NCBI GenBank assembly: GCA_964017195.1
Contig: CAXHKT010000139.1
Location: forward strand, 310,001 to 374,000
DNA from: Siderastrea radians
Lineage: Eukaryota; Cnidaria; Anthozoa; Scleractinia; Rhizangiidae
Direction of reading: 5' to 3'
Length of the DNA stretch: 64,000 nucleotides
In this document: positions 11,601 through 23,706 of the stretch, one piece after another
How positions within the stretch are numbered: the stretch's first letter is position 1
Layout of the letters: every line of letters begins with the position of its first letter
Position numbers and translations under genes: made by a program
Notes under the pieces: model-generated
Database searches by the model: none
What the model was told of the DNA's origin: nothing
Seen by the model: only the letters and a program-made list of their open reading frames with translations

Positions 11601-13784
11601 GAAAAAACCCCATTTTGGGGCATTCCTAGAGGCTCAAAAAGGTGTTCTTATCTGCGCAATCTGTCTGCGCAAGGCTGCGCACTGGCCCAATAATAATGCA
11701 AATCCCTCGGGGCTATCAGAAAAAACAGTTTATTGTGTAGAAAGTCTGCGATTTTTTCGATAAGGTGGAAAGAAACCCCCATTTTGGGGCCTTCCCTCAG
11801 GCCCCAAAATGCTCAAAAAGCTAACTGGCGCTCTCGGCTGCATCCACAAAGCTCCCAAATGCATTCAATCCCTTTGGGACCATCCGAAAAAAATTCCTTT
11901 TGTTCAAAAGTACAAAGAAAGCGCGATATGTGCGATCCTTAGGGAAAAAACCCCATTTTGGGCATTCCCAGAGGCTCAAAAAGGTGTTCTTATCTGCGCA
12001 ATCTATCTGCGCAAGGCTGCGCACTGGCCCAATAATAATGCAAATCCCTCGGGGCTATCAGAAAAAACAGTTTATTGTGTAGAAAGTCTGCGATTTTTTC
12101 GATAAGGTGGAAAAAAACCCCACTTTGGGGCTTTCCTTCAGGCCCCAAAAAGCTCAAAAAGCTAACTGGCGCTCTCGGCTGCATGCACAAAGCTCCCAAA
12201 TGCATTCAATCCCTTTGGGACCATCCGAAAAAAATTCCTTTTGTTCAAAAGTACAAAGAAAGCGCGATATGTGCGATCCTTAGGGAAAAAACCCCATTTT
12301 GGGGCATTCCCAGAGGCTCAAAAAGGTGTTCTTATCTGCGCAATCTGTCTGCGCAAGGCTGCGCACTGGCCCAATAATAATGCAAATCCCTCGGGGCTAT
12401 CAGAAAAAACAGTTTATTGTGTAGAAAGTCTGCGATTTTTTCGATAAGGTGGAAAAAACCCCCATTTTGGGGCCTTCCCTCAGGCCCCAAAAAGCTCAAA
12501 AAGCTAACTGGCGCTCTCGGCTGCATGCACAAAGCTCCCAAATGCATTCAATCCCTTTGGGACCATCCGAAAAAAATTCCTTTTGTTCAAAAGTACAAAG
12601 AAAGCGCGATATGTGCGATCCTTAGGGAAAAACCCCATTTTGGGGCATTCCCAGAGGCTCAAAAAGGTGTTCTTATCTGCGCAATCTGTCTGGGCAACGC
12701 TGCGCACTGGCCCAATAATAATGCAAATCCCTCGGGGCTACCAGAAAAAACAGTTTATTGTGTAGAAAGTCTGCGATTTTTTCGATAAGGTGGAAAAAAC
12801 CCCCATTTTGGGGCCTTCCCTCAGGCCCCAAAATGCTCAAAAAGCTAACTGGCGCTCTCGGCTGCATGCACAAAGCTCCCAAATGCATTCAATCCCTTTG
12901 GGACCATCCGAAAAAAATTCCTTTTGTTCAAAAGTACAAAGAAAGCGCGATATGTGCGATCCTTAGGGAAAAAACCCCATTTTGGGGCATTCCCAGAGGC
13001 TCAAAAAGGTGTTCTTATCTGCGCAATCTGTCTGCGCAAGGCTGCGCACTGGCCCAATAATAATGCAAATCCCTCGGGGCTATCAGAAAAAACAGTTTAT
13101 TGTGTAGAAAGTCTGCGATTTTTTCGATAAGGTTGAAAAAACCCCCATTTTGGGGCCTTCCCTTTGGCCCCAAAAAGCTCAAAAAGCTAACTGGCGCTCT
13201 CGGCTGCATGCACAAAGCTCCCAAATGCATTCAATCCCTTTGGGACCATCCGAAAAAAATTCCTTTTGTTCAAAAGTACAAAGAAAGCGCGATATGTGCG
13301 ATCCTTAGGGAAAAAACCCCATTTTGGGGCATTCCCAGAGGCTCAAAAAGGTGTTCTTATCTGCGCAATCTGTCTGCGCAAGGCTGCGCACTGGCCCAAT
13401 AATAATGCAAATCCCTCGGGGCTATCAGAAAAAAACAGTTTATTGTGTAGAAAGTCTGCGATTTTTTCGATAAGGTTGAAAAAACCCCCATTTTGGGGCC
13501 TTCCCTCAGGCCCAAAAAAGCTCAAAAAGCTAACTGGCGCTCTCGGCTGCATGCACAAAGCACCCAAATGCATTCAATCCATTTGGGACCATCCGAAAAA
13601 AATTCCTTTTGTTCAAAAGTACAAAGAAAGCGCGATATGTGCGATCCTTAGGGAAAAAACCCCATTTTGGGGCATTCCCAGAGGCTCAAAAAGGTGTTCT
13701 TATCTGCGCAATCTGTCTGCGCAAGGCTGCGCACTGGCCCAATAATAATGCAAATCCCTCGGGGCTATCAGAAAAAACAGTTTA
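8655..13784. repeat. Region II left part: 15 mixed monomers (copy 1)
   Basis: Starts are 8655, 8997, 9339, 9681, 10023, 10365, 10707, 11049, 11391, 11733, 12075, 12417, 12758, 13100 and 13443. It contains a pair with GCTCGAAAAGC (11049, 11391), a GGAAAGAAACCCCC monomer that has also lost one G from the second core (11733), and a 341-bp monomer (12417) missing one A before the second core. The series 8997-10706 is echoed in shortened form by 12417-13784. The counterpart is 41153-46282. Confidence 0.8.
10023..10364. repeat. Reference monomer, GGTTG class
   Basis: This class has GATAAGGTTGAAAAAA where most monomers have GATAAGGTGGAAAAAA. In the first large copy it occurs only between 7285 and 23023: starts at 7285, 7970, 10023, 10365, 13100, 13443, 14811, 15153, 15495, 16863, 17205, 17547, 18574, 18917, 19602, 19945, 21997, 22340 and 22682. 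A subset (10365, 13443, 15153 and relatives) also has GGCCCAAAAAAGC and AAAGCACCCAAATG. A further subset (15495 and 17547) has GGTTGACAAAAC. Confidence 0.88.
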
Positions 13785-15836
13785 TTGTGTAGAAAGTCTG
13801 CGATTTTTTCGATAAGGTGGAAAAAAACCCCATTTTGGGGCTTTCCCTCAGGCCCCAAAAAGCTCAAAAAGCTAACTGGCGCTCTCGGCTGCATGCACAA
13901 AGCTCCCAAATGCATTCAATCCCTTTGGGACCATCCGAAAAAAATTCCTTTTGTTCAAAAGTACAAAGAAAGCGCGATATGTGCGATCCTTAGGGAAAAA
14001 ACCCCATTTTGGGGCATTCCCAGAGGCTCAAAAAGGTGTTCTTATCTGCGCAATCTGTCTGCGCAAGGCTGCGCACTGGCCCAATAATAATGCAAATCCC
14101 TCGGGGCTATCAGAAAAAACAGTTTATTGTGTAGAAAGTCTGCGATTTTTTCGATAAGGTGGAAAAAACCCCCATTTTGGGGCCTTCCCTCAGGCCCAAA
14201 AAAGCTCAAAAAGCTAACTGGCGCTCTCGGCTGCATGCACAAAGCACCCAAATGCATTCAATCCCTTTGGGACCATCCGAAAAAAATTCCTTTTGTTCAA
14301 AAGTACAAAGAAAGCGCGATATGTGCGATCCTTAGGGAAAAAACCCCATTTTGGGGCATTCCCAGAGGCTCAAAAAGGTGTTCTTATCTGCGCAATCTGT
14401 CTGCGCAAGGCTGCGCACTGGCCCAATAATAATGCAAATCCCTCGGGGCTATCAGAAAAAACAGTTTATTGTGTAGAAAGTCTGCGTTTTTTTCGATAAG
14501 GTGGAAAAAAACCCCATTTTGGGGCTTTCCCTCAGGCCCCAAAAAGCTCAAAAAGCTAACTGGCGCTCTCGGCTGCATGCACAAAGCTCCCAAATGCATT
14601 CAATCCCTTTGGGACCATCCGAAAAAAATTCCTTTTGTTCAAAAGTACAAAGAAAGCGCGATATGTGCGATCCTTAGGGAAAAAACCCCATTTTGGGGCA
14701 TTCCCAGAGGCTCAAAAAGGTGTTCTTATCTGCGCAATCTGTCTGCGCAAGGCTGCGCACTGGCCCAATAATAATGCAAATCCCTCGGGGCTATCAGAAA
14801 AAACAGTTTATTGTGTAGAAAGTCTGCGATTTTTTCGATAAGGTTGAAAAAACCCCCATTTTGGGGCCTTCCCTCAGGCCCCAAAAAGCTCAAAAAGCTA
14901 ACTGGCGCTCTCGGCTGCATGCACAAAGCTCCCAAATGCATTCAATCCCTTTGGGACCATCCGAAAAAAATTCCTTTTGTTCAAAAGTACAAAGAAAGCG
15001 CGATATGTGCGATCCTTAGGGAAAAAACCCCATTTTGGGGCATTCCCAGAGGCTCAAAAAGGTGTTCTTATCTGCGCAATCTGTCTGCGCAAGGCTGCGC
15101 ACTGGCCCAATAATAATGCAAATCCCTCGGGGCTATCAGAAAAAACAGTTTATTGTGTAGAAAGTCTGCGATTTTTTCGATAAGGTTGAAAAAACCCCCA
15201 TTTTGGGGCCTTCCCTCAGGCCCAAAAAAGCTCAAAAAGCTAACTGGCGCTCTCGGCTGCATGCACAAAGCACCCAAATGCATTCAATCCCTTTGGGACC
15301 ATCCGAAAAAAATTCCTTTTGTTCAAAAGTACAAAGAAAGCGCGATATGTGCGATCCTTAGGGAAAAAACCCCATTTTGGGGCATTCCCAGAGGCTCAAA
15401 AAGGTGTTCTTATCTGCGCAATCTGTCTGCGCAAGGCTGCGCACTGGCCCAATAATAATGCAAATCCCTCGGGGCTATCAGAAAAAACAGTTTATTGTGT
15501 AGAAAGTCTGCGATTTTTTCGATAAGGTTGACAAAACCCCCATTTTGGGGCCTTCCCTCAGGCCCCAAAAAGCTCAAAAAGCTAACTGGCGCTCTCGGCT
15601 GCATGCACAAAGCTCCCAAATGCATTCAATCCCTTTGGGACCATCCGAAAAAAATTCCTTTTGTTCAAAAGTACAAAGAAAGCGCGATATGTGCGATCCT
15701 TAGGGAAAAAACCCCATTTTGGGGCATTCCCAGAGGCTCAAAAAGGTGTTCTTATCTGCGCAATCTGTCTGCGCAAGGCTGCGCACTGGCCCAATAATAA
15801 TGCAAATCCCTCGGGGCTATCAGAAAAAACAGTTTA
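13785..15836. repeat. 6-mer higher-order repeat, first copy (2052 bp)
   Basis: Six monomers: 13785 (CTTTCC), 14127 (A6C5 with GGCCCAAAAAAGC), 14469 (TCTGCGTTTTTTTCG), 14811 (GGTTG), 15153 (GGTTG with AGCACCC) and 15495 (GGTTGACAAAAC). The same six follow at 15837. The last monomer looks chimeric: its start carries GGTTGAC like 17547, but its end has the ordinary GCACTGGCCCAATAAT found before 13785. Confidence 0.9.
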
Positions 15837-17888
15837 TTGTGTAGAAAGTCTGCGATTTTTTCGATAAGGTGGAAAAAAACCCCATTTTGGGGCTTTCCCT
15901 CAGGCCCCAAAAAGCTCAAAAAGCTAACTGGCGCTCTCGGCTGCATGCACAAAGCTCCCAAATGCATTCAATCCCTTTGGGACCATCCGAAAAAAATTCC
16001 TTTTGTTCAAAAGTACAAAGAAAGCGCGATATGTGCGATCCTTAGGGAAAAAACCCCATTTTGGGGCATTCCCAGAGGCTCAAAAAGGTGTTCTTATCTG
16101 CGCAATCTGTCTGCGCAAGGCTGCGCACTGGCCCAATAATAATGCAAATCCCTCGGGGCTATCAGAAAAAACAGTTTATTGTGTAGAAAGTCTGCGATTT
16201 TTTCGATAAGGTGGAAAAAACCCCCATTTTGGGGCCTTCCCTCAGGCCCAAAAAAGCTCAAAAAGCTAACTGGCGCTCTCGGCTGCATGCACAAAGCACC
16301 CAAATGCATTCAATCCCTTTGGGACCATCCGAAAAAAATTCCTTTTGTTCAAAAGTACAAAGAAAGCGCGATATGTGCGATCCTTAGGGAAAAAACCCCA
16401 TTTTGGGGCATTCCCAGAGGCTCAAAAAGGTGTTCTTATCTGCGCAATCTGTCTGCGCAAGGCTGCGCACTGGCCCAATAATAATGCAAATCCCTCGGGG
16501 CTATCAGAAAAAACAGTTTATTGTGTAGAAAGTCTGCGTTTTTTTCGATAAGGTGGAAAAAAACCCCATTTTGGGGCTTTCCCTCAGGCCCCAAAAAGCT
16601 CAAAAAGCTAACTGGCGCTCTCGGCTGCATGCACAAAGCTCCCAAATGCATTCAATCCCTTTGGGACCATCCGAAAAAAATTCCTTTTGTTCAAAAGTAC
16701 AAAGAAAGCGCGATATGTGCGATCCTTAGGGAAAAAACCCCATTTTGGGGCATTCCCAGAGGCTCAAAAAGGTGTTCTTATCTGCGCAATCTGTCTGCGC
16801 AAGGCTGCGCACTGGCCCAATAATAATGCAAATCCCTCGGGGCTATCAGAAAAAACAGTTTATTGTGTAGAAAGTCTGCGATTTTTTCGATAAGGTTGAA
16901 AAAACCCCCATTTTGGGGCCTTCCCTCAGGCCCCAAAAAGCTCAAAAAGCTAACTGGCGCTCTCGGCTGCATGCACAAAGCTCCCAAATGCATTCAATCC
17001 CTTTGGGACCATCCGAAAAAAATTCCTTTTGTTCAAAAGTACAAAGAAAGCGCGATATGTGCGATCCTTAGGGAAAAAACCCCATTTTGGGGCATTCCCA
17101 GAGGCTCAAAAAGGTGTTCTTATCTGCGCAATCTGTCTGCGCAAGGCTGCGCACTGGCCCAATAATAATGCAAATCCCTCGGGGCTATCAGAAAAAACAG
17201 TTTATTGTGTAGAAAGTCTGCGATTTTTTCGATAAGGTTGAAAAAACCCCCATTTTGGGGCCTTCCCTCAGGCCCAAAAAAGCTCAAAAAGCTAACTGGC
17301 GCTCTCGGCTGCATGCACAAAGCACCCAAATGCATTCAATCCCTTTGGGACCATCCGAAAAAAATTCCTTTTGTTCAAAAGTACAAAGAAAGCGCGATAT
17401 GTGCGATCCTTAGGGAAAAAACCCCATTTTGGGGCATTCCCAGAGGCTCAAAAAGGTGTTCTTATCTGCGCAATCTGTCTGCGCAAGGCTGCGCACTGGC
17501 CCAATAATAATGCAAATCCCTCGGGGCTATCAGAAAAAACAGTTTATTGTGTAGAAAGTCTGCGATTTTTTCGATAAGGTTGACAAAACCCCCATTTTGG
17601 GGCCTTCCCTCAGGCCCCAAAAAGCTCAAAAAGCTAACTGGCGCTCTCGGCTGCATGCACAAAGCTCCCAAATGCATTCAATCCCTTTGGGACCATCCGA
17701 AAAAAATTCCTTTTGTTCAAAAGTACAAAGAAAGCGCGATATGTGCGATCCTTAGGGAAAAAACCCCATTTTGGGGCATTCCCAGAGGCTCAAAAAGGTG
17801 TTCTTATCTGCGCAATCTGTCTGCGCAAGGCTGCGCAGTGGCCCAATTATAATGCAAATCCCTCGGGGCTATCAGAAAAAACAGTTTA
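15837..17888. repeat. 6-mer higher-order repeat, second copy (2052 bp)
   Basis: This repeats the six-monomer order of 13785-15836 at 15837, 16179, 16521, 16863, 17205 and 17547. The visible difference is at the end of the last monomer, which has G at 17838 and T at 17848 (GCAGTGGCCCAATTAT). Those two changes mark the transition to the next block and reappear at 21261 and 21271. Confidence 0.9.
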
Positions 17889-20800
17889 TTGTGTAGAAAG
17901 TCTGCGATTTTTTCGATAAGGTGGAAAGAAACCCCCATTTTGGGGCCTTCCCTCAGGCCCCAAAATGCTCAAAAAGCTAACTGGCGCTCTCGGCTGCATG
18001 CACAAAGCTCCCAAATGCATTCAATCCCTTTGGGACCATCCGAAAAAAATTCCTTTTGTTCAAAAGTACAAAGAAAGCGCGATATGTGCGATCCTTAGGG
18101 AAAAAACCCCATTTTGGGGCATTCCCAGAGGCTCAAAAAGGTGTTCTTATCTGCGCAATCTGTCTGCGCAAGGCTGCGCACTGGCCCAATAATAATGCAA
18201 ATCCCTCGGGGCTATCAGAAAAAACAGTTTATTGTGTAGAAAGTCTGCGATTTTTTCGATAAGGTGGAAAAAAACCCCATTTTGGGGCTTTCCCTCAGGC
18301 CCAAAAAAGCTCAAAAAGCTAACTGGCGCTCTCGGCTGCATGCACAAAGCTCCCAAATGCATTCAATCCCTTTGGGACCATCCGAAAAAAATTCCTTTTG
18401 TTCAAAAGTACAAAGAAAGCGCGATATGTGCGATCCTTAGGGAAAAAACCCCATTTTGGGGCATTCCCAGAGGCTCAAAAAGGTGTTCTTATCTGCGCAA
18501 TCTGTCTGCGCAAGGCTGCCCACTGGCCCAATAATAATGCAAATCCCTCGGGGCTATCAGAAAAAACAGTTTATTGTGTAGAAAGTCTGCGATTTTTTCG
18601 ATAAGGTTGAAAAAACCCCCATTTTGGGGCCTTCCCTCAGGCCCCAAAAAGCTCAAAAAGCTAACTGGCGCTCTCGGCTGCATGCACAAAGCTCCCAAAT
18701 GCATTCAATCCCTTTGGGACCAGCCGAAAAAAATTCCTTTTGTTCAAAAGTACAAAGAAAGCGCGATATGTGCGATCCTTAGGGAAAAAACCCCATTTTG
18801 GGGCATTCCCAGAGGCTCAAAAAGGTGTTCTTATCTGCGCAATCTGTCTGCGCAAGGCTGCGCACTGGCCCAATAATAATGCAAATCCCTCGGGGCTATC
18901 AGAAAAAAACAGTTTATTGTGTAGAAAGTCTGCGATTTTTTCGATAAGGTTGAAAAAACCCCCATTTTGGGGCCTTCCCTCAGGCCCAAAAAAGCTCAAA
19001 AAGCTAACTGGCGCTCTCGGCTGCATGCACAAAGCACCCAAATGCATTCAATCCATTTGGGACCATCCGAAAAAAATTCCTTTTGTTCAAAAGTACAAAG
19101 AAAGCGCGATATGTGCGATCCTTAGGGAAAAAACCCCATTTTGGGGCATTCCCAGAGGCTCAAAAAGGTGTTCTTATCTGCGCAATCTGTCTGCGCAAGG
19201 CTGCGCACTGGCCCAATAATAATGCAAATCCCTCGGGGCTATCAGAAAAAACAGTTTATTGTGTAGAAAGTCTGCGATTTTTTCGATAAGGTGGAAAAAA
19301 AACCCCATTTTGGGGCTTTCCCTCAGGCCCAAAAAAGCTCAAAAAGCTAACTGGCGCTCTCGGCTGCATGCACAAAGCTCCCAAATGCATTCAATCCCTT
19401 TGGGACCATCCGAAAAAAATTCCTTTTGTTCAAAAGTACAAAGAAAGCGCGATATGTGCGATCCTTAGGGAAAAAACCCCATTTTGGGGCATTCCCAGAG
19501 GCTCAAAAAGGTGTTCTTATCTGCGCAATCTGTCTGCGCAAGGCTGCCCACTGGCCCAATAATAATGCAAATCCCTCGGGGCTATCAGAAAAAACAGTTT
19601 ATTGTGTAGAAAGTCTGCGATTTTTTCGATAAGGTTGAAAAAACCCCCATTTTGGGGCCTTCCCTCAGGCCCCAAAAAGCTCAAAAAGCTAACTGGCGCT
19701 CTCGGCTGCATGCACAAAGCTCCCAAATGCATTCAATCCCTTTGGGACCAGCCGAAAAAAATTCCTTTTGTTCAAAAGTACAAAGAAAGCGCGATATGTG
19801 CGATCCTTAGGGAAAAAACCCCATTTTGGGGCATTCCCAGAGGCTCAAAAAGGTGTTCTTATCTGCGCAATCTGTCTGCGCAAGGCTGCGCACTGGCCCA
19901 ATAATAATGCAAATCCCTCGGGGCTATCAGAAAAAAACAGTTTATTGTGTAGAAAGTCTGCGATTTTTTCGATAAGGTTGAAAAAACCCCCATTTTGGGG
20001 CCTTCCCTCAGGCCCAAAAAAGCTCAAAAAGCTAACTGGCGCTCTCGGCTGCATGCACAAAGCACCCAAATGCATTCAATCCATTTGGGACCATCCGAAA
20101 AAAATTCCTTTTGTTCAAAAGTACAAAGAAAGCGCGATATGTGCGATCCTTAGGGAAAAAACCCCATTTTGGGGCATTCCCAGAGGCTCAAAAAGGTGTT
20201 CTTATCTGCGCAATCTGTCTGCGCAAGGCTGCGCACTGGCCCAATAATAATGCAAATCCCTCGGGGCTATCAGAAAAAACAGTTTATTGTGTAGAAAGTC
20301 TGCGATTTTTTCGATAAGGTGGAAAAAAAACCCCATTTTGGGGCTTTCCCTCAGGCCCCAAAAAGCTCAAAAAGCTAACTGGCGCTCTCGGCTGCATGCA
20401 CAAAGCTCCCAAATGCATTCAATCCTTTGGGACCATCCGAAAAAAATTCCTTTTGTTCAAAAGTACAAAGAAAGCGCGATATGTGCGATCCTTAGGGAAA
20501 AAACCCCATTTTGGGGCATTCCCAGAGGCTCAAAAAGGTGTTCTTATCTGCGCAATCTGTCTGCGCAAGGCTGCGCACTGGCCCAATAATAATGCAAATC
20601 CCTCGGGGCTATCAGAAAAAACAGTTTATTGTGTAGAAAGTCTGCGATTTTTTCGATAAGGTGGAAAAAAACCCCATTTTGGGGCCTTCCCTCAGGCCCA
20701 AAAAAGCTCAAAAAGCTAACTGGCGCTCTCGGCTGCATGCACAAAGCACCCAAATGCATTCAATCCCTTTGGGACCATCCGAAAAAAATTCCTTTTGTTC

Positions 20801-21311
20801 AAAAGTACAAAGAAAGCGCGATATGTGCGATCCTTAGGGAAAAAACCCCATTTTGGGCATTCCCAGAGGGTCAAAAAGGTGTTCTTATCTGCGCAATCTG
20901 TCTGCGCAAGGCTGCGCACTGGCCCAAAAATAATGCAAATCCCTCGGGGCTATCAGAAAAAACAGTTTATTGTGTAGAAAGTCTGCGATTTTTTCGATAA
21001 GGTGGAAAAAACCCCCATTTTGGGGCCTTCCCTCAGGCCCCAAAATGCTCAAAAAGCTAACTGGCGCTCTCGGCTGCATGCACAAAGCTCCCAAATGCAT
21101 TCAATCCCTTTGGGACCATCCGAAAAAAATTCCTTTTGTTCAAAAGTACAAAGAAAGCGCGATATGTGCGATCCTTAGGGAAAAAACCCCATTTTGGGGC
21201 ATTCCCAGAGGCTCAAAAAGGTGTTCTTATCTGCGCAATCTGTCTGCGCAAGGCTGCGCAGTGGCCCAATTATAATGCAAATCCCTCGGGGCTATCAGAA
21301 AAAACAGTTTA
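17889..21311. repeat. 7-mer higher-order repeat, first copy, expanded to 10 monomers
   Basis: Starts are 17889, 18232, 18574, 18917, 19259, 19602, 19945, 20287, 20629 and 20970. Removing 19259-20286 leaves seven monomers that match 21312-23706 and, in copy 2, 50387-52781. The first monomer has GGTGGAAAGAAACCCCC. The last (20970) is chimeric: the left part is like 23365 and the tail carries the two changes of 17547. Total length is 3423 bp, against 2395 bp for the unexpanded form. Confidence 0.87.
19259..20286. repeat. Three-monomer expansion present only in copy 1
   Basis: These 1028 bp repeat 18232-19258 and have no counterpart in copy 2. The first monomer begins with an eight-A run (19295-19302) like the monomer at 20287, but continues with GGCCCAAAAAAGC (19326-19336) like the monomer at 18232. 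That places the exchange point between 19303 and 19330, within the main inverted repeat. The alternative, deletion in copy 2, fits less well because copy 2 lacks any eight-A run at this place. Confidence 0.85.
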
Positions 21312-23706
21312 TTGTGTAGAAAGTCTGCGATTTTTTCGATAAGGTGGAAAGAAACCCCCATTTTGGGGCCTTCCCTCAGGCCCCAAAATGCTCAAAAAGC
21401 TAACTGGCGCTCTCGGCTGCATGCACAAAGCTCCCAAATGCATTCAATCCCTTTGGGACCATCCGAAAAAAATTCCTTTTGTTCAAAAGTACAAAGAAAG
21501 CGCGATATGTGCGATCCTTAGGGAAAAAACCCCATTTTGGGGCATTCCCAGAGGCTCAAAAAGGTGTTCTTATCTGCGCAATCTGTCTGCGCAAGGCTGC
21601 GCACTGGCCCAATAATAATGCAAATCCCTCGGGGCTATCAGAAAAAACAGTTTATTGTGTAGAAAGTCTGCGATTTTTTCGATAAGGTGGAAAAAAACCC
21701 CATTTTGGGGCTTTCCCTCAGGCCCAAAAAAGCTCAAAAAGCTAACTGGCGCTCTCGGCTGCATGCACAAAGCTCCCAAATGCATTCAATCCCTTTGGGA
21801 CCATCCGAAAAAAATTCCTTTTGTTCAAAAGTACAAAGAAAGCGCGATATGTGCGATCCTTAGGGAAAAAACCCCATTTTGGGGCATTCCCAGAGGCTCA
21901 AAAAGGTGTTCTTATCTGCGCAATCTGTCTGCGCAAGGCTGCCCACTGGCCCAATAATAATGCAAATCCCTCGGGGCTATCAGAAAAAACAGTTTATTGT
22001 GTAGAAAGTCTGCGATTTTTTCGATAAGGTTGAAAAAACCCCCATTTTGGGGCCTTCCCTCAGGCCCCAAAAAGCTCAAAAAGCTAACTGGCGCTCTCGG
22101 CTGCATGCACAAAGCTCCCAAATGCATTCAATCCCTTTGGGACCAGCCGAAAAAAATTCCTTTTGTTCAAAAGTACAAAGAAAGCGCGATATGTGCGATC
22201 CTTAGGGAAAAAACCCCATTTTGGGGCATTCCCAGAGGCTCAAAAAGGTGTTCTTATCTGCGCAATCTGTCTGCGCAAGGCTGCGCACTGGCCCAATAAT
22301 AATGCAAATCCCTCGGGGCTATCAGAAAAAAACAGTTTATTGTGTAGAAAGTCTGCGATTTTTTCGATAAGGTTGAAAAAACCCCCATTTTGGGGCCTTC
22401 CCTCAGGCCCAAAAAAGCTCAAAAAGCTAACTGGCGCTCTCGGCTGCATGCACAAAGCACCCAAATGCATTCAATCCATTTGGGACCATCCGAAAAAAAT
22501 TCCTTTTGTTCAAAAGTACAAAGAAAGCGCGATATGTGCGATCCTTAGGGAAAAAACCCCATTTTGGGGCATTCCCAGAGGCTCAAAAAGGTGTTCTTAT
22601 CTGCGCAATCTGTCTGCGCAAGGCTGCGCACTGGCCCAATAATAATGCAAATCCCTCGGGGCTATCAGAAAAAACAGTTTATTGTGTAGAAAGTCTGCGA
22701 TTTTTTCGATAAGGTTGAAAAAAACCCCATTTTGGGGCTTTCCCTCAGGCCCCAAAAAGCTCAAAAAGCTAACTGGCGCTCTCGGCTGCATGCACAAAGC
22801 TCCCAAATGCATTCAATCCCTTTGGGACCATCCGAAAAAAATTCCTTTTGTTCAAAAGTACAAAGAAAGCGCGATATGTGCGAGCCTTAGGGAAAAAACC
22901 CCATTTTGGGGCATTCCCAGAGGCTCAAAAAGGTGTTCTTATCTGCGCAATCTGTCTGCGCAAGGCTGCGCACTGGCCCAATAATAATGCAAATCCCTCG
23001 GGGCTATCAGAAAAAACAGTTTATTGTGTAGAAAGTCTGCGATTTTTTCGATAAGGTGGAAAAAAACCCCATTTTGGGGCCTTCCCTCAGGCCCAAAAAA
23101 GCTCAAAAAGCTAACTGGCGCTCTCGGCTGCATGCACAAAGCACCCAAATGCATTCAATCCCTTTGGGACCATCCGAAAAAAATTCCTTTTGTTCAAAAG
23201 TACAAAGAAAGCGCGATATGTGCGATCCTTAGGGAAAAAACCCCATTTTGGGCATTCCCAGAGGGTCAAAAAGGTGTTCTTATCTGCGCAATCTGTCTGC
23301 GCAAGGCTGCGCACTGGCCCAAAAATAATGCAAATCCCTCGGGGCTATCAGAAAAAACAGTTTATTGTGTAGAAAGTCTGCGATTTTTTCGATAAGGTGG
23401 AAAAAACCCCCATTTTGGGGCCTTCCCTCAGGCCCCAAAATGCTCAAAAAGCTAACTGGCGCTCTCGGCTGCATGCACAAAGCTCCCAAATGCATTCAAT
23501 CCCTTTGGGACCATCCGAAAAAAATTCCATTTGTTCAAAACTACAAAGAAAGCGCGATATGTGCGATCCTTAGGGAAAAAACCCCATATTGGGGCATTCC
23601 CAGAGGCTCAGAAAGGTGTTCTTATCTGCGCAATCTGTCTGCGCAAGGATGCGCACTGGCCCAATAATAATGCAAATCCCTCGGGGCTATCAGAAAAAAC
23701 AGTTTA
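21312..23706. repeat. 7-mer higher-order repeat, second copy (2395 bp)
   Basis: Starts are 21312, 21655, 21997, 22340, 22682, 23024 and 23365. Order and markers match the first copy: GGAAAGAAACCCCC first; then a GGCCCAAAAAAGC and GCTGCCCACTGG monomer; two GGTTG monomers with GGACCAGCCG and CCATTTGGG; then a GAGGGTCAAAAAGG monomer. The monomer at 22682 differs by GGTTG and GCGAGCCTTAG. The last one holds five private substitutions. Confidence 0.88.
23365..23706. repeat. Diverged monomer with five clustered substitutions
   Basis: Relative to neighbouring monomers it has A at 23529, C at 23541, A at 23588, G at 23611 and A at 23649. All lie within 121 bp of half B. The 23588 change breaks the second core to CCCCATATTGGGG. 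The related monomer at 20970 lacks them. Copy 2 has them at 54999, 55011, 55058, 55081 and 55119, so they predate the 31-kb duplication. Confidence 0.9.
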
